Source: Dendrolimus kikuchii (lineage: Eukaryota > Arthropoda > Insecta > Lepidoptera > Lasiocampidae). Taken from it: a stretch of 64,000 nt of DNA. The stretch is from assembly GCA_019925095.2 (NCBI GenBank), contig CM034392.1:24928387-24992386 (forward strand), read 5' to 3'. The translations under genes were made by a program, and so were the position numbers. Below, one piece after another: positions 1 to 13,800 of this stretch (the stretch's first letter is position 1; each line of letters starts with the position of its first letter). The notes below the pieces were generated by a model. The model did no database searches and had not been told where the DNA came from. It saw only the letters and a program-made list of their open reading frames with translations.

Positions 1-360
1 TCCCTTCTTCTCGAAGCTCCCATACACTCATCGGAATTTTATAGTGGTTCTTTCTCCGTTCACGCAGTTAGATTATGGAACGCCCGAGATAGCTTATCGG
101 AGAGCAGTTTCAGAAAAAAGTCAAAGAGCACCATCTATCTTAAATTATCCTTATATATCTATATTTTACATTATATATATATGTATGTATGTATGTTAAG
201 AGTTCCTTTAGTGTACTCAACCCTGCCCTTTGCTTCTTTTCGGTTTGCTGGAAGAAAACTCTTTTAGGGTTAAGCTCGCCTTTGTACATCACCACTATTC
301 TATAATTTTGTATGTAACTTTTTGTGTACAATAAAGAATAAAGGACTACTTACTATTATT
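1..360 (+). mobile_element. LINE 3' end: reverse-transcriptase C-terminus and 3' UTR
   Basis: Frame 1 reads FSVHAVRLWNARDSLSESSF, the LWN-type C-terminal motif of many non-LTR retrotransposon proteins, then stops. The 3' part ends TGTACAATAAAGAATAAAGG, as lepidopteran LINE ends do. The 5' end is outside the window. Confidence 0.7.
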
Positions 361-605
361 GTATTGTATTACTATTATTGTATATACTTATGTAAAATAT
401 ACACAATAAAAAAAAAATATCACAACAATTATTTATGTAACCTTTTTTGTCAACTCTACTCACATCGACGCGTGACATCACGAGGATATCGTCAAACCTT
501 CTGCGCACGTATAGTTTGATATTTTATGCACAATTATTAACATTTATTTTTATTTAATTTAATTACATTGCTTACATATTATTATAATATACATACTATA
601 TTTCA
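361..605. other. AT-rich spacer
   Basis: Nothing recognisable; low-complexity A/T with one short GC-richer patch near 465-510. Confidence 0.5.
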
Positions 606-735
606 GAGTTGGTACGCCGCATTTTCAGCAAGCAAGGTTTGCAGTCAGCATATTGCTGTGCCGGAATTATACCCGACACGACGCTGATTTTCAGTGTCAA
701 CCTTCATTTTGGCGTGAGACCAAAACGAGCCAATT
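606..735. repeat. dispersed repeat, shared with 53555-53692
   Basis: Contains GTACGCCGCATTTTCAGCAA and GCTGATTTTCAGTG, both found in the same order near 53560-53650. About 130 bp with scattered differences. Family not recognised. Confidence 0.7.
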
Positions 736-774
736 TTTGTTAAACTAATTTTACTTATCAAATACCTATATAAT

Positions 775-985
775 AAATAAACCGAATAAATAAATTACTA
801 AATAAACAATTACAAATAATGCACGTTTATAACATTGTCATGGTAGGAACAATAGGCGGCCTTATCGCTTAAAGCGATCTCTTTCAGGCAACCCGATCTA
901 AAGAATAATTTAAACTATTCTGGCGATGTAGGTGGTGCAGAGTATTAGACAGGCTTAACTTAAATACACACACTTAAACTAGTAT
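775..985 (-). mobile_element. palindrome-core retroposon 3' end, copy 1
   Basis: Carries GCGGCCTTATCGCTTAAAGC, a core whose ATCGCTTTAAGCGAT is a palindrome. The same core recurs at 1600-1660, 4155-4185, 41380 and 47520. Read on the minus strand it resembles LINE 3' UTR copies ending AATAAAGTGTTATCTATC. Confidence 0.6.
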
Positions 986-989
986 GTAT

Positions 990-1136
990 ACCTCTATCGC
1001 CATTATCACCTCAATTCATTCCTGGGGTTGTCTGGAAGATATCGCTTTTTAACAATAAGACCGCCCTTTGTGCATAATTAGTCTGTAAGTTATTTTTTGT
1101 ATTGCTGTACAATAAAGAGTTATCTATCTACTTACT
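990..1136 (+). mobile_element. palindrome-core retroposon 3' end, copy 2
   Basis: Has GTTGTCTGGAAGATATCGC, then AAGACCGCCCTTTGTG, and ends TGTACAATAAAGAGTTATCTATCTAC. The terminal TATC repeat is the usual tail of this family. Confidence 0.65.
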
Positions 1137-1161
1137 ACTGCTACATGCTTAAATTACTTAT

Positions 1162-1525
1162 TACATACATACATACATACATAACTTCACGCCAGTTCCC
1201 TTGCGGGGTAGGCACGAACAACAGAGCGCCATTTAGGCCCATTCTTACACACCTCACTTGCTTCTTTGACATTCATAACTCTTGTCATGCAGGCTCGTCT
1301 GTTCTTAAGGCTCCTGACATCACCCTCCGCTAGTACACGATCAATTTGATCATGGAAGGTGTGTCGTGGCCTTCCACGACTTCTGCATCCATCCACTTTT
1401 GCATTGTATATCTGTTTAGTCATTCTTTCATCATGCATTCTTTCCACATGCCCGAACCACCGGAGCATTCCTTTCCTTACCTTCGCCCCGACACTCTCTT
1501 TCAGACCAACTCTTTTTCTTACTTA
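1162..1525 (-). mobile_element. RTE-like LINE 3' end, 5'-truncated, copy 1
   Basis: On the minus strand encodes MLRWFGHVERMHDERMTKQI, then GCRSRGRPRHTFHDQID and VRAYPARELA before a stop; five bases later comes a (TATG)n tail. This is the C-terminal end of an RTE-type reverse transcriptase. Eight further copies occur in the window. Confidence 0.85.
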
Positions 1526-1544
1526 TTACAATACTATATTATAA

Positions 1545-1765
1545 ATAGATAACACTTTATTGCTCACCAAATACACAACTTCAAAAATGCACAATTACAA
1601 TATTGTCATGGTAGAAACAATAGGCGGCCTTATCGCTTAAAGCGATCTCTTCCAGGCAACCTAATATTAAGGAATAATTTAAACTAATCTAGCGATTTAA
1701 GTGGTGCAGTTTATTAGGTAGATCTTAAACAAACATACTTAAACTACATATTTTATAAATTAAAT
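1545..1765 (-). mobile_element. palindrome-core retroposon 3' end, copy 3
   Basis: Minus-strand copy: GATAACACTTTATTG at its left end is the reverse complement of the CAATAAAGTGTTATC tail; core GCCTTATCGCTTAAAGCGAT at about 1627. It abuts the first visible integrin exon on its left side. Confidence 0.65.
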
Positions 1766-1815
1766 ACATACCTACAAACATATTATAGTACAAAATATAT
1801 TTTCATTTTTTACAG

Positions 1816-1864
1816 GATGCACAGAGACTGTTCATGGGTGCACCAGGAAGCTTTTATTGGCAAG
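1816..1864 (+). CDS. if: integrin alphaPS2 exon a (first visible)
   Basis: Encodes [17 protein letters not shown], the classic first or second FG-GAP blade signature. Acceptor TTTTTACAG precedes 1816 and donor GTAAAC follows 1864; it ends with one base of a Gly codon. Starts on a codon boundary. Confidence 0.88.
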
Positions 1865-4800
1865 GTAAACGTTGTATATTAGTTACACGTTGAAATTTGA
1901 GGTCTAAGTCATACTTCTTTATGGCACAAAATATACAAAAGATTCACATGTACAAAGTTATGAAAGAGACATACGCCAAGAAACAGATGTGAATCGTACT
2001 TATAGTTGGAATCGATCAAAGGACCAAACTTGCCATATTTCTGCCAGTTTGCTCACTTTGTACGAAGTGAATCTTCTATATATTGTACGTATGGTGTCAG
2101 TAAGTGTTATATGTTAGAATTTGTAACGATTGTCTTTTGCAGAAGAATTTCTTTTTAATTTGCTAATTGTTTTAAATCCGCACGACACGAATTATTGTAT
2201 AGTAATAAGCTTTCTAGAATGAATTCAACTAAAACTTCAGAAAGTGTTGTAGTTGAAGCACTATCTAAACTTCTGAGGAACACACAGAAGTCTTCATCTG
2301 AAATGCCAAAAAGACTAAAAACAATGCTATCCACTACATCAAGTACGATACTGACGAATCAATTTTTAACTAAATCCACAGGGCGAACGTTTTCAATAGA
2401 ACCAAACGAAAAATTCCACTACTTTACGCCGAAAATACCGGAAGAAGGTAAACAAGAGCTAACGTATCGCCGATTCACAACATTTTAACTTCTTAACCGA
2501 AATAACAATAGTGACAGGCTTACGAGCGCCTAATCTTTTATCGCCTCCCATTATGCGGATGATTTAAATGTTTTAGTTTAATACTGTTTGAATAACAACT
2601 ATTGACTTTAAAAATTTGTCAGTTGATAATAAGCTCTTCTAGTGCTGAAAGGGATTTCAAAATCAATTAATGAATTCTGACTTATTACAATCTGGCCACG
2701 TTAATTTCAAAATCATTACTATAATAAATAATGCTTTCTTTAACGAGAATCATAAATTTACTTTTCATTTATCATACTCGGAAAGTACGTTTGAAGTTAC
2801 CTGATCAGAGGGATGAAAACAGAGCTTTTCGTCCCTGGGAAACGATTTTCCGTGCTATCAAAGCTTCTCTCCCAGCCATAACACGTTGCGAAACGGCAGT
2901 AAGATAGCGTAGGCCGCCGCAAACCACCGATCCCGGCCCGCCGGAATCCTTCCCCTCGGGCTTTATATTACCCGTCGCCCGTTCTCAATTAGTGCTTTGT
3001 GTCGCCCTATGGTGGGCATCATTAAATTCATCCCCCTCTCATGGCAACAGTCCAGCCGAGGTAAAACTCCTTAGGGAGCTCCCTCGAGCAAGTTGCCCCC
3101 CCCCCCCGGGCTCGAGCGCCTTCGCTTCGCGAAGGCACTCGCCCCAAAAACCCCGGTAAAGTTGTAAGGTCTTCGGACCAACAACATAAAGTCAAGTCCA
3201 ATAAAAAAAAAAGGATTTCAAAACTATGCGAGCCATTTCCAAACTTTTTATACATCCACTGTTAAATCACGGAATAAAACTATAATTAAAAATATCAACA
3301 ATTTTATAACACGATTCTATGCTTTTCACCAAATTACTATTTAATTTACATAATTTTGAGCTAAATATTTATTATCATCAATGACAAAAGAATACTGGCT
3401 GGGAGAATGCAATAGAAAAAGAGTTTTACTTGACGTATCATGTGTGACGTATTAAATGGGTTCATCGTATTTCATTAGAGAAGTTGTTGTTTTTTTAACT
3501 AATTAGTTTTTATTTATTTTTCTTATATCTTAAATGAAAAGCAGAGTGTATACCTCGGCTGAAAAACCTTTTTCGGCACTGGAACTATTAGCGCCCTCTT
3601 TATCCCCGTGCGCTAAAACATCTCGAGATTAAATAAGTTTTTTTCATCCCTTGTGTAACAATTTACTATTCTATGGTTAATATAAGCTATTAGTTTGAAG
3701 CTGAAAGTTTAGATCTTCATTGCTAGTCCCAGTAAAAAGTATGACAATTTATTTCTCTGGAGGAGTAAAAGCTGAATACACACACCCTCCTACTAAGGGA
3801 TAAGCAGTAGTTGAATGTACCTAAGACTTGCAGAAAACGCCGGGTACATAAGCACCACCATATCATTAAATATTACACGAGTTGGAAAAAGCTTCTTGTT
3901 GCTTTTTCTCCTTGGGGAGGAACAGTTTAGAATTATTATTTTTTAATTTAACTTAAATATATAATTACGATTTTAGCTCATTATCTTTATCAGAATTTAG
4001 TTCCAATAAAACATTTAAATTTAACAACTATAATTATTACTTCGTTCCATAGATTCGATATGGGTTTAAATAATAATTAAAAGTTAATAATATTTTATAT
4101 ATATTTGCAGCACCTATATCGCCTGATTCAAATTTCTTTCATTTAGGTTGCCTCTAAGAGATCGCTTTGAGCGATAAGGCCGCCTATATTGTATTGTCTA
4201 GAAAATATTGTAAATATGGTTTGCTTTTATAATTATATATTTTGGTGTGCAATAAAGTGTTATCTCTCTCTCTCTCTCTTTATATTAAAGCCTTTATAGG
4301 CAACAGTTTGTACCTTAACGACTTAAATTGAATCCTTTGTAGTATCAGATATCCGATAGTTATCTCATTCAGTCCAATCTTGATCATCTAAAGGTCGTCT
4401 GGAACGTATCGATTTGTTTTTTATTTTACCGTTCAATGTAGTATCTTTGATATTAATGATTATGCACTTTAATGTAATTGACTTGAAGAACATAGAAAAT
4501 AAATGTCTATTATGTGAAGTTTTTGTTGTAAGGTTTTTAAAACAAATGTACTTAGAATACATTAATAGTGATGGTCTCTATATTATCCATCTATATTTAC
4601 GCTTTCTTTTTCATTATTAGATATTAAACTTTTTTCGAAGATACTAACGGATATTCAAACATTATTATTCTAAGAATTTAAACAACACCGCATTAGTTCT
4701 AGTATTTGTAACAGTGATTATTAAATCTATCGCTGGAACAAATATTGGAGAATACATTCGATTTCCTACATTCATGATAAAATTCTATGGTCTCCTTTCA

Positions 4801-7800
4801 TCGGTTTTATCAATTACCCTAATAGAATCCATTTTGATATGTGTAAATATAGAATCGACTAAAATATCCACATTGCACGTAAAATTATTAGAAAATATCC
4901 CACTTCGTTTCTCAGTGCTAATGATTTTGTAAAAATAACGATAATATTACCAGTGAAGCCAGAATAACATTCTGAGTGTCCAAAATCTTAGACACGACCT
5001 TGAGTAGTCCTAAACGCGATCGTATTAATAATATATGTAAATAGGAATGTTTACCCAAAAATAAACTGGTCAAACAGGTTTTGATTAATGCTTTCAATAT
5101 AACAAGAGATGTTACTACGCTTCAAAATACTAATGCAACATGTGGTATTGTACATTCCCATTGGCTTATCATTACTGTGGTAAAAAAATAACAAGGATAT
5201 GGTGATTCCCGCCCGATGATCACCTGGTGTGATATTTTGTAACAGAAATACTTCAATCCGTTTGACTATAGGTGCAGTCGTTTCATTTGACTCATTATCA
5301 GCGGCTTATTAATTAAATCTAACTGCTGTATCCACCAAGACGTAAGGATCATCATCACATCAACCTGATTGTCTGGCTTCTAAGACGCTTTGTTTTTTAT
5401 CATTGTTAATTAAGATCTTTCATATTCATGCTCCTGAGTTTTGCTGTTTGGAATATTTGAAGTTAAATGTAAGAAATTTTGTAAAGAAAGACGCTTTCAT
5501 TCATATTCTGATGTTTGAGAAATGTGTGATACCTCAAAATAATAACTAAAGATAAGCTATCACTTGAATGTGATATAAGAAGAAGTATAACATTTCAAGG
5601 TGCACAGCTGTATAATGGATTACCTTTAGACGTTAATATATCTCCATTAATTCATCAAATCACACAAATATTAACTGTAATATTGTATACATGATACACA
5701 AATACTAACCATAATATTGTATCATGATACCTATAGATACATATAATGTAGTATACATAGCTGTTAATTAAGTTGGCTTATATGTACGTACGTATACTCG
5801 ATGTATTTTACTAGACTTATAATAATGAATTTTTCTCTTTAAGTGCACTGTATTGTTCTCTGAGAAATAAATGATTTAATATTTTTTTAAATTAAGTTCC
5901 TTAAGATGTGGATTTCATTTATTCCAAGCAAAAAAAATGTTTAAACTCCAAAGCTTTAGCCCCTACACATAACACAATATATCTTTTAGGTCAGCTGATG
6001 TCACAAACGATTAACGCGAGACCTGCCTTGATAGCAACACCCGAATCTAGTCCAAAATACGATGACTCTTACATGGGTTATTCAGTGACTGTTGGAGATT
6101 TTGCTGGACAGGGTATACAGAGTGTGGCTGTTGGTGTTCCTAGAGGGTCTGATTTAAGGGGTTTGGTAAGTAATTTCAATTATATTTACAGAACAAAAGG
6201 TCTTTAGGAATAAAATACCTCCTATATTCATTTTAATAATCGTACAAATTATACTAAATTTCATGCACATAGTTGATTCTTAAATTCATGAGGAATCAAT
6301 AAATATTCTAATAAAGTGAATTTGCCATTTTATAACACTTATTAGTATATATTCCTTATAGATGAGAGACTGAACACTTAGCAACACGTCTTATTTCTTC
6401 TAATTAAGTAATCTGTCTATGTTCTAGGTCGTTCTTTACACTTGGGAGCTTCAAAATATCAAAAACATCAGTGGATCACAAATCGGTGCTTACTTCGGCT
6501 ACAGTTTGGCATCAGGGGACATTGATGGCGATGGGTTTGATGACGTTATCGTTGGCGCTCCCATGTTCACCAAACCTAGGAGCGACGGCTTTGAGCATGG
6601 CAGGATTTATGTAATTTACCAAGGAAAAGATAGGGTAAGAAGTCATTATGTTTATTAAATCTTTTCCAACACATTATTTAATACAGATACATAGTAATAA
6701 GTTAATGACCAAGAGCATCTTAGTAACTAAACACTATCTGGAACCATTCTGACAGATAAGTATAATTAGGCTATCAGCAACATAAGTAATACAATTAATA
6801 TATTACTAAATTGATATATCATTCAACAATGTAACTACATTGATTGTCCTTGTGCCTATTTAGTTCTACTTGTTCTTCTATAGATTGAACTTACAACATT
6901 TTCTACCTTTTATTTTCCAATATTTATAAAGAAATGTACATTATTATCCGGAAAATAAAAAAAATGTAATTTTTCAGACTTTCACAAGAACACATGCAAG
7001 AACTGGTGAAATGTCTCGCGGCAGATTTGGCCTTGCACTCACTTCGCTCGGTGACATCAATTACGATGGTTTTGGAGGTAATAATAAAATACTAAATACA
7101 TATTTTGGAGTTTAACATAGTTTCAAAACATACGAAACATCTAGCAGCACATATAACAAAAAAAATGCAGACGGAAATCGCATGGAAGGCCCTTTTCCAT
7201 AAATAATATGTAATATATATGCATCTTCTTGGGTTCACAAGAATTCTATTTTCAAATAGATCTTAGATTAGTAATTGTTAATTTCTACCACCATCGCTTG
7301 CACTATGCTATTTTATGGATAAAAAGTATTCCGCAAGAAACTCTCCGATATTTTCTGTGGCAAAATTTATTATAGAATTAGTTGTCTGAGATTTTTCTTT
7401 ACTTTAATAAGTAAGTCGTTGATAGAGTTTCATTCTACTCTTGGAGACAGCCTTCCCTAGCGGATGGTTTACCCACCATACTTATCCGAGCCAGCTTAGC
7501 AAGTTTTATATACTGGTAATAATACCGATGTGCAAGTTACTCAAGGTTTTTTTCTTCACCATCAGGATAATTGTAACAATGTCTACTTAAGCCGAAAAAA
7601 TCGATAATTATTAGTCTGCATTCGGACCTACTTCATCTCAGTGAGATACTGGAAAACTACCAGAACTTAAAAATACTTGACATAAATTTACAGATATCGC
7701 AGTGGGCGCACCATACGGAGGAGCATACGGCCGTGGTGTGGTCTACATATACCACGGCAGTGAGACGGGTATTCACGAGAAATACTCGCAAGCCATCACA

Positions 7801-10800
7801 GCAGAAGAGATCAGCCCTAATTTGTACACGTTCGGTTTTTCCCTCTCTGGTGGAGTTGACCTCGACAATAATAATTACACAGATCTGGCTGTTGGAGCTT
7901 ATAAGAGCGATAGCGTTGTATTCTTGAAGTAAGTAACGAACACATTGAAGTTATTAACATGCTCATCTGGATATCGAATTTGAAAAATGGGATATATCGT
8001 GAAAAAGTTGTCGCCTTGGTCGAGATGAACCAACTCTTTTTATATTAAACAATGGTTCTTTAAAGTGCAAACTAGTCAAAGGAAATGAGAAGTAGTAACT
8101 TTAAATAGTTAACCCTACATTAATTTACCATAGACATGAAAGGAAGAATACTTGTAACAACCAGGCATTGTTTGTTCCTTTTCAACATATCAATCAGAAG
8201 CAAGGCTCAACTTCTTCGCGATATTCCTGGTGGAATTAAATGAATCTTCATTCAATATGTCAGATTCCTCGCAAATCACATTGCATTTCTTTAATCAGTG
8301 AAATACCTACCTATCTCATAAAGCAGTTTAAGTCATGTGTTAGTTACAGTTGCCAAACCAATAAAAAATCTAATTATATATTTATAATAATCTCCAGGTC
8401 CCGACCAGTGGTAAAGGTCATGGCAGAAGTAAAGTTCATGGGGGAGACGAAGTTGATTTCTTTGACAGAGAAGAAGTGCCCGCTCGCCAACGGCACAATG
8501 GTCGTCTGCGCCCATCTCATGTTCTGCCTTACTTACAACGGGGTTAATGTCGACCAGCAGATCAGTAAGTATTTCTTGACTTTGAATGGTCTTCCTAACT
8601 TATAAATGCCAATGTGAGTTTCTTCGTTTGTTACGCTTTCACGTCTTAACTACGCAACCGATCATCACAAAATTTTGCATACACATTGTCAGAGGTATAG
8701 AATATAGGGACATAAGGTACCTTTTATCTAGAAAAAAGAACTTCTTGAGGGATAGACGAATATAGCCGAAAAGATGGCACTGCGATCGCGATTTATTGAC
8801 ATCACCGTGCAATTCATTAACAAATACATCAGCATGGCAACGGATATCACAACCGTAATGACTGTGTTGCTATTATGGTTTAAATTCCACCTTCGCTAGA
8901 TGGCGTTACGGGTATTATAATTAATAGGTGTTTTGAATTAAAAATTAAATTTGACATTTCTAAGAATTATAACATACTCAACTCGTGAGATATCTGCATA
9001 TCCTTTTTTATAACGTTGGGGATCTCTAGGCCCGGGTGGAGGTTACCGGAAAGCGTGTGGGACCCGAGCTAAGCCGTGGCCAAAACCTATTATCTTTACA
9101 ATTTTGTAATTTACTCTATTTCTCGGTCGAGCGGTATCACGTATAATGACCTTTGAGCCTACGGTAGGATAGCCAATCTTTTTGGAGCTATGAATATGGA
9201 TAATTATATAAAGCATAGTTTTTTAACCCAGCCACAAAGACGGATAAAGATTTAGAAAAATTGACTAGTTATTTGTATTTTATTACATTTCTTCCAAATT
9301 TTAATTCCAAGCTGAAGGATATATCTGCTACTTTGGTGAGTCGTAAATGAATGTAGTGGAATCACTAGACTTTTTCAATTCATCGATTTGTGTTTTCATT
9401 TAGCGATTATAAAATATGCAAACTTTCATGTCAATGTAAGTATTAGGATGCAAAAAGTTAGAGCACTTCATTCATTAATTTGGTGTTAGATTTGATTTTA
9501 GTGTTTTATTTGCTTTAGAAATAAAATAATTTTCGCTCCTAAAATAAATTAAAATTCTCATCACAGATATTGATTACCTTCTCCACACATCTTTATAATC
9601 CGTTGTTAGCTGTATAAGCTGCGTATGTATGAAAAGTCTCCATTGCGCATTTTTCCAATGCTATAATGTACTTTTATACCATTCTTTTACGTGTAGATTA
9701 TGAGAGATTATAGTCTTATGAAAAAAAAATATTTTCAGACTTCGAAGTGACGCTAGATCTTGACTCACGTCAGAAGACGAGCAAACGGCTGTTCCTTTTC
9801 GAATCACGCAATACAACTTACAAGACTCATATAATGCTCACACAAGGACACCAAGAATGTAAAGATATCGACGTGTATTTAGATGATGAAATCCGTGACA
9901 AATTAACACCGATCGAAGTAAAGATGTCCTATGAATTGATCACCCAGTCATCTGGTGATGTTGTTCCACCAGTTCTAGATCAAACTAGAAGTATAGTTCA
10001 TGCTGATTCTTTGAATATTCAGAAAAATTGTGGACCTGATAACATTTGTATACCTGATCTTAGGATGTCTGCCACTACGTAAGTAATTTATATTTTTAAG
10101 ATTGATTGTACAAGAGTTTGTCCTTTAGTGAGACAATTTAAATGGGGATTGTTCAAAAAAAATTACCCTCTGATTTTATATTTTTATTATGTAAAATAGG
10201 GTATTTTAAGATACTAATTTGAATATTTTTGTGTTTTAAGAGTTAGTTTTTTTTTAATTCGATTTTAAAACAAATTATCCGATGACGTCTTTGGGGACAA
10301 CTTTACATTAATTCCTTTGCCTATAAAAAGAAAATAATCATATTAATCTGTGCTACTATTTAAATGTTACTGTCATTATGCATTATGACACATCGTGATC
10401 ATTTTAGTGTGGCCAGCTTAGCAATTTTATCGGTAGATTTATTTTATATATTTTGGTGTTCAACATTTATTATTTTCTAAAGTTACTGTTAAGTTATTTA
10501 AAGTGACCTTTAGTGAAAAATCAATATAATATAACTTAAACTGAATAATGTACAGTTAGACTGAATACCATTAATTGATAATCAGGCATAAATTACCTAT
10601 TAGACACCATTACTTTTCTTAATTTGTAATAAAGTATTCTTTCGGCGATTACAACAGATAAAGCTCATTCGACCACTAAAATACTTTGATTTGGTATCAC
10701 ATTTGGGTTATCATTTTTAATGTCTGATACCTAGACATAGTCTCATTATCCAATGATGTTGTCGATCCAGTTAAAATAAAAAGGTTGTATTGTCAGTTTC

Positions 10801-13800
10801 AATTGAGGGGGGGGGGGGGAGTATTATTAGTCAGACCTTTAAAAAAAATATCAGTTGTTAGGACTGCACTTCAGATATAATAACTTGGTATCTGAGCGTG
10901 ACGGTCGTGCGAATTCAGTGCATTCTCCCCATCCTAGAAGTATCTACCGAAGTTTTCAATTTAAAAATCATGGCGATGTTCGATAAGGTCTTTTTTAAGT
11001 CAATATGTTGGGAGTTACTTTCCTACACACACGTGTGTAACTACAAGAATTACAAATTTTAGTAATTTCACTATTAGCAACCTGGCAACATTTGGTATTT
11101 AGGCTTTAGATCGGCGGTTAATGCAGCATTTCTAAATTCTAATATTATTCATTACAATTAATTTCGTCCTTAGAAAAATCTTCTAAAGTCATCCGACAAA
11201 AAAGTGAACTGTTTTATTAATGAAAATGTATTAAATATTTTCTCTTTCTAAACATGGCCGGATCTTCAAATAGGAGTGTTAATTTTGTAAAGGCTGATAC
11301 GCTAAACCTACCTAACATGTAATGTTATTAGAGTACATAGCTATACTCGTAGTACATATTGGAGAAATAAGAGGAGCTAAGATCCTGATGTAAGTAGTTT
11401 TGTGAAGGTTTCTAAATTCAACATGTTCGTCCATAGATCTTCCTTCCTTCTTTCCTCTTATAACCTGTGTAGTATATTACTATTCCTGTCTGTAAATTTC
11501 ATCCATATAAGAAATCAGTAATGTTAATTATTAGTTAATATATGATTGATGTAAGTATACTTTGTGTTGAAGTCAAAATTCATCTAAAATGTGCACCTAT
11601 TTATAGAAAAATAGCTACATGTCTCACTCATTCATTAGAAACTAATTAAAATAATATTAATTACTTATTTGATAATTTGGTACAATAAATAAATCAGCAA
11701 CCTATATTACTTTCTTAATAATCTATAATACAAGCAAAGTATCTCATATAAATACATACAAATAAAGTAACAGACATTGCACCACTGCCCTGGCGGTTAG
11801 ATAGTGTGTTTGATTGCTAATGTATGTTATGGATCTGATCTTATACAACAAATTACCGGAAAATATGAAACTCTCCAGTAGTTTTAAATATATTCACTTG
11901 CCGGCTTAAAAGTGATTAATTAAGCACATCTATGGCTTGAAGGATTTCATGGAATATGAAGATTTGTGACAAATACCTCAATGATTGTAAATCTCTTAAT
12001 AATATGATTTTGATGTGTAACATAGTTACTAATATGAAAAATTATGAGTTAAATAAGGACTATGCGAGTAATTAAATAGACAATTTATATCTTTTTTTTT
12101 CAGGTTCAGAAAAAATTAGCAACAACTTTTCTGCATAAGCAAGGGTTATGCTTGATCATAGAATTTTACGACTTATCCACTGCAGTTTACATGAAAACTT
12201 TATGTATAGATAAAACCAAATGCTAGCCTGCAGAAAAAAGAAAAAGATAAAACTGAACATTTCTGAAAAGATTATATAATATGTCCTAAATTATTATTAA
12301 TAAGTGTTTAAGTAAATAAACAAGTTTAACTGCTAAAAGTTATTTATTATTTCATCTTGCAAAATAATAAGTCAAAAGATATATTTTATTAATCAATTCA
12401 TATAAATATATGGCACATACAAATTTATAACTCACAATAGTTTGCTTTCAGTATAGAAACCATCTTATTCTTATAACTCGTAATGTGAACTCTTAAGACA
12501 TCAGTCAACATAAAGCTAAAATATTTTTGGAGGAATGTTAAATATTCATATATTGTTTACATGAATTATAAACTAATAACATCTAGATTTATGTATATAT
12601 AAAAATAAGTTATTTAAAATAGCCATCCTTGTTTTCAATTAATTAAGCTTTAAAGATATAGACCATTCTTCTATGGTGGTACTAATCTTTTCAATCAGTT
12701 TCCATTTATTGATTTGGGCTCGCTTGAGATAATTCAGGTTCTGGTGAACTTTTTGTATGCCATTAGCTCCAATGCAGTTCATAAAGAATACTCCAAAGAA
12801 TTCAAGTCAGAACTCGATGAAGGCCAACCTATGCTCTGAACAAAGTCTGACAAATTGGCTTGCAACCAATGTTGGATTGAATTAGCTTCATGGTACAGAG
12901 CCCTGTTGGAAAATCCACTGCTATCCAGCGAATAAAGTATCACTTAATGCTTAAATCATTGTTTCCAATATGTGACTTTGGACATCCTTCTAACTTCTGG
13001 CGCAAGGTGTATTGTTTTGCCAGTTAAATTTTCTTCCACCGTGATGATCTTCTCATAAGTAAACAGGTTATTTTTTGGATCGTATCTCTTGAAAAGATTT
13101 CGACATCGTTCCAATCGCCATTTACGAAGACGCTCGTTTATATAATGCACTTTTCTTTGACTTTTAGTTAGAGACCATATGTAAGTATTCTCTTTACAGA
13201 TATTTAAGAAATATTGGTCTGAAGAGATAATATATACATAATTTTATTCTGGAGTACGTCGAATAAAATGTTTGTTTTTGTTGATGTTGTATGACATAAC
13301 AATGACATAAAAAGGAAAATGTCGGTCCTTTTGTATTTTGAAACTGAATGGCTACGGTATTGCATTTCACCAGACGTAAATGACGTCATAGGATTTAGTA
13401 AGGTCAAATAAAGGTCAAACGCATTTCTTTCAAAATACAAGGGGATTGTACGTTTTTTGGAATTTTAACTAGACAGAAATGATTAGGAACACTATTCCTC
13501 GAAATGGTTTTTCAAAAAGCTAAATTGAAAAAAAGTGAACAATCCCCATTAGAATAATTGGGTCTTTTAAGTCAACAAAATCAAAATCTCAAGTTCGATT
13601 TACAACAAGAACTGAAGTGATTTTTTCATCATATGACAGTTTTGGGTTTACTTGCTCTTAAATCACTTACACAAGATTGGAATAAGTAAGTAGTGTAGTA
13701 TGGAATACGGAACTTGAACCCTACTGCTAAAATTTCATGAATAACACATAAAGCAATGAGCAAACCAATAAATTTGCACGGAATGGATTTCATACCGGTG

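Noticed and set aside
1346..1552. Open frames antisense to the RTE tail (MCRGLPRLLHPSTFALYICL type)
   Set aside because: They are shadows of the conserved RTE coding frame on the other strand.
3096..3107. Poly-C run as a possible structural signal
   Set aside because: It lies inside the U retroposon and is absent from its second copy; likely slippage.
4365..4932. Three short frames in the first integrin intron
   Set aside because: AT-rich, no motif, overlapping on opposite strands; treated as chance.
7733..7927. Overlapping + frame in another phase inside the last propeller exon
   Set aside because: Shadow of the real integrin frame.
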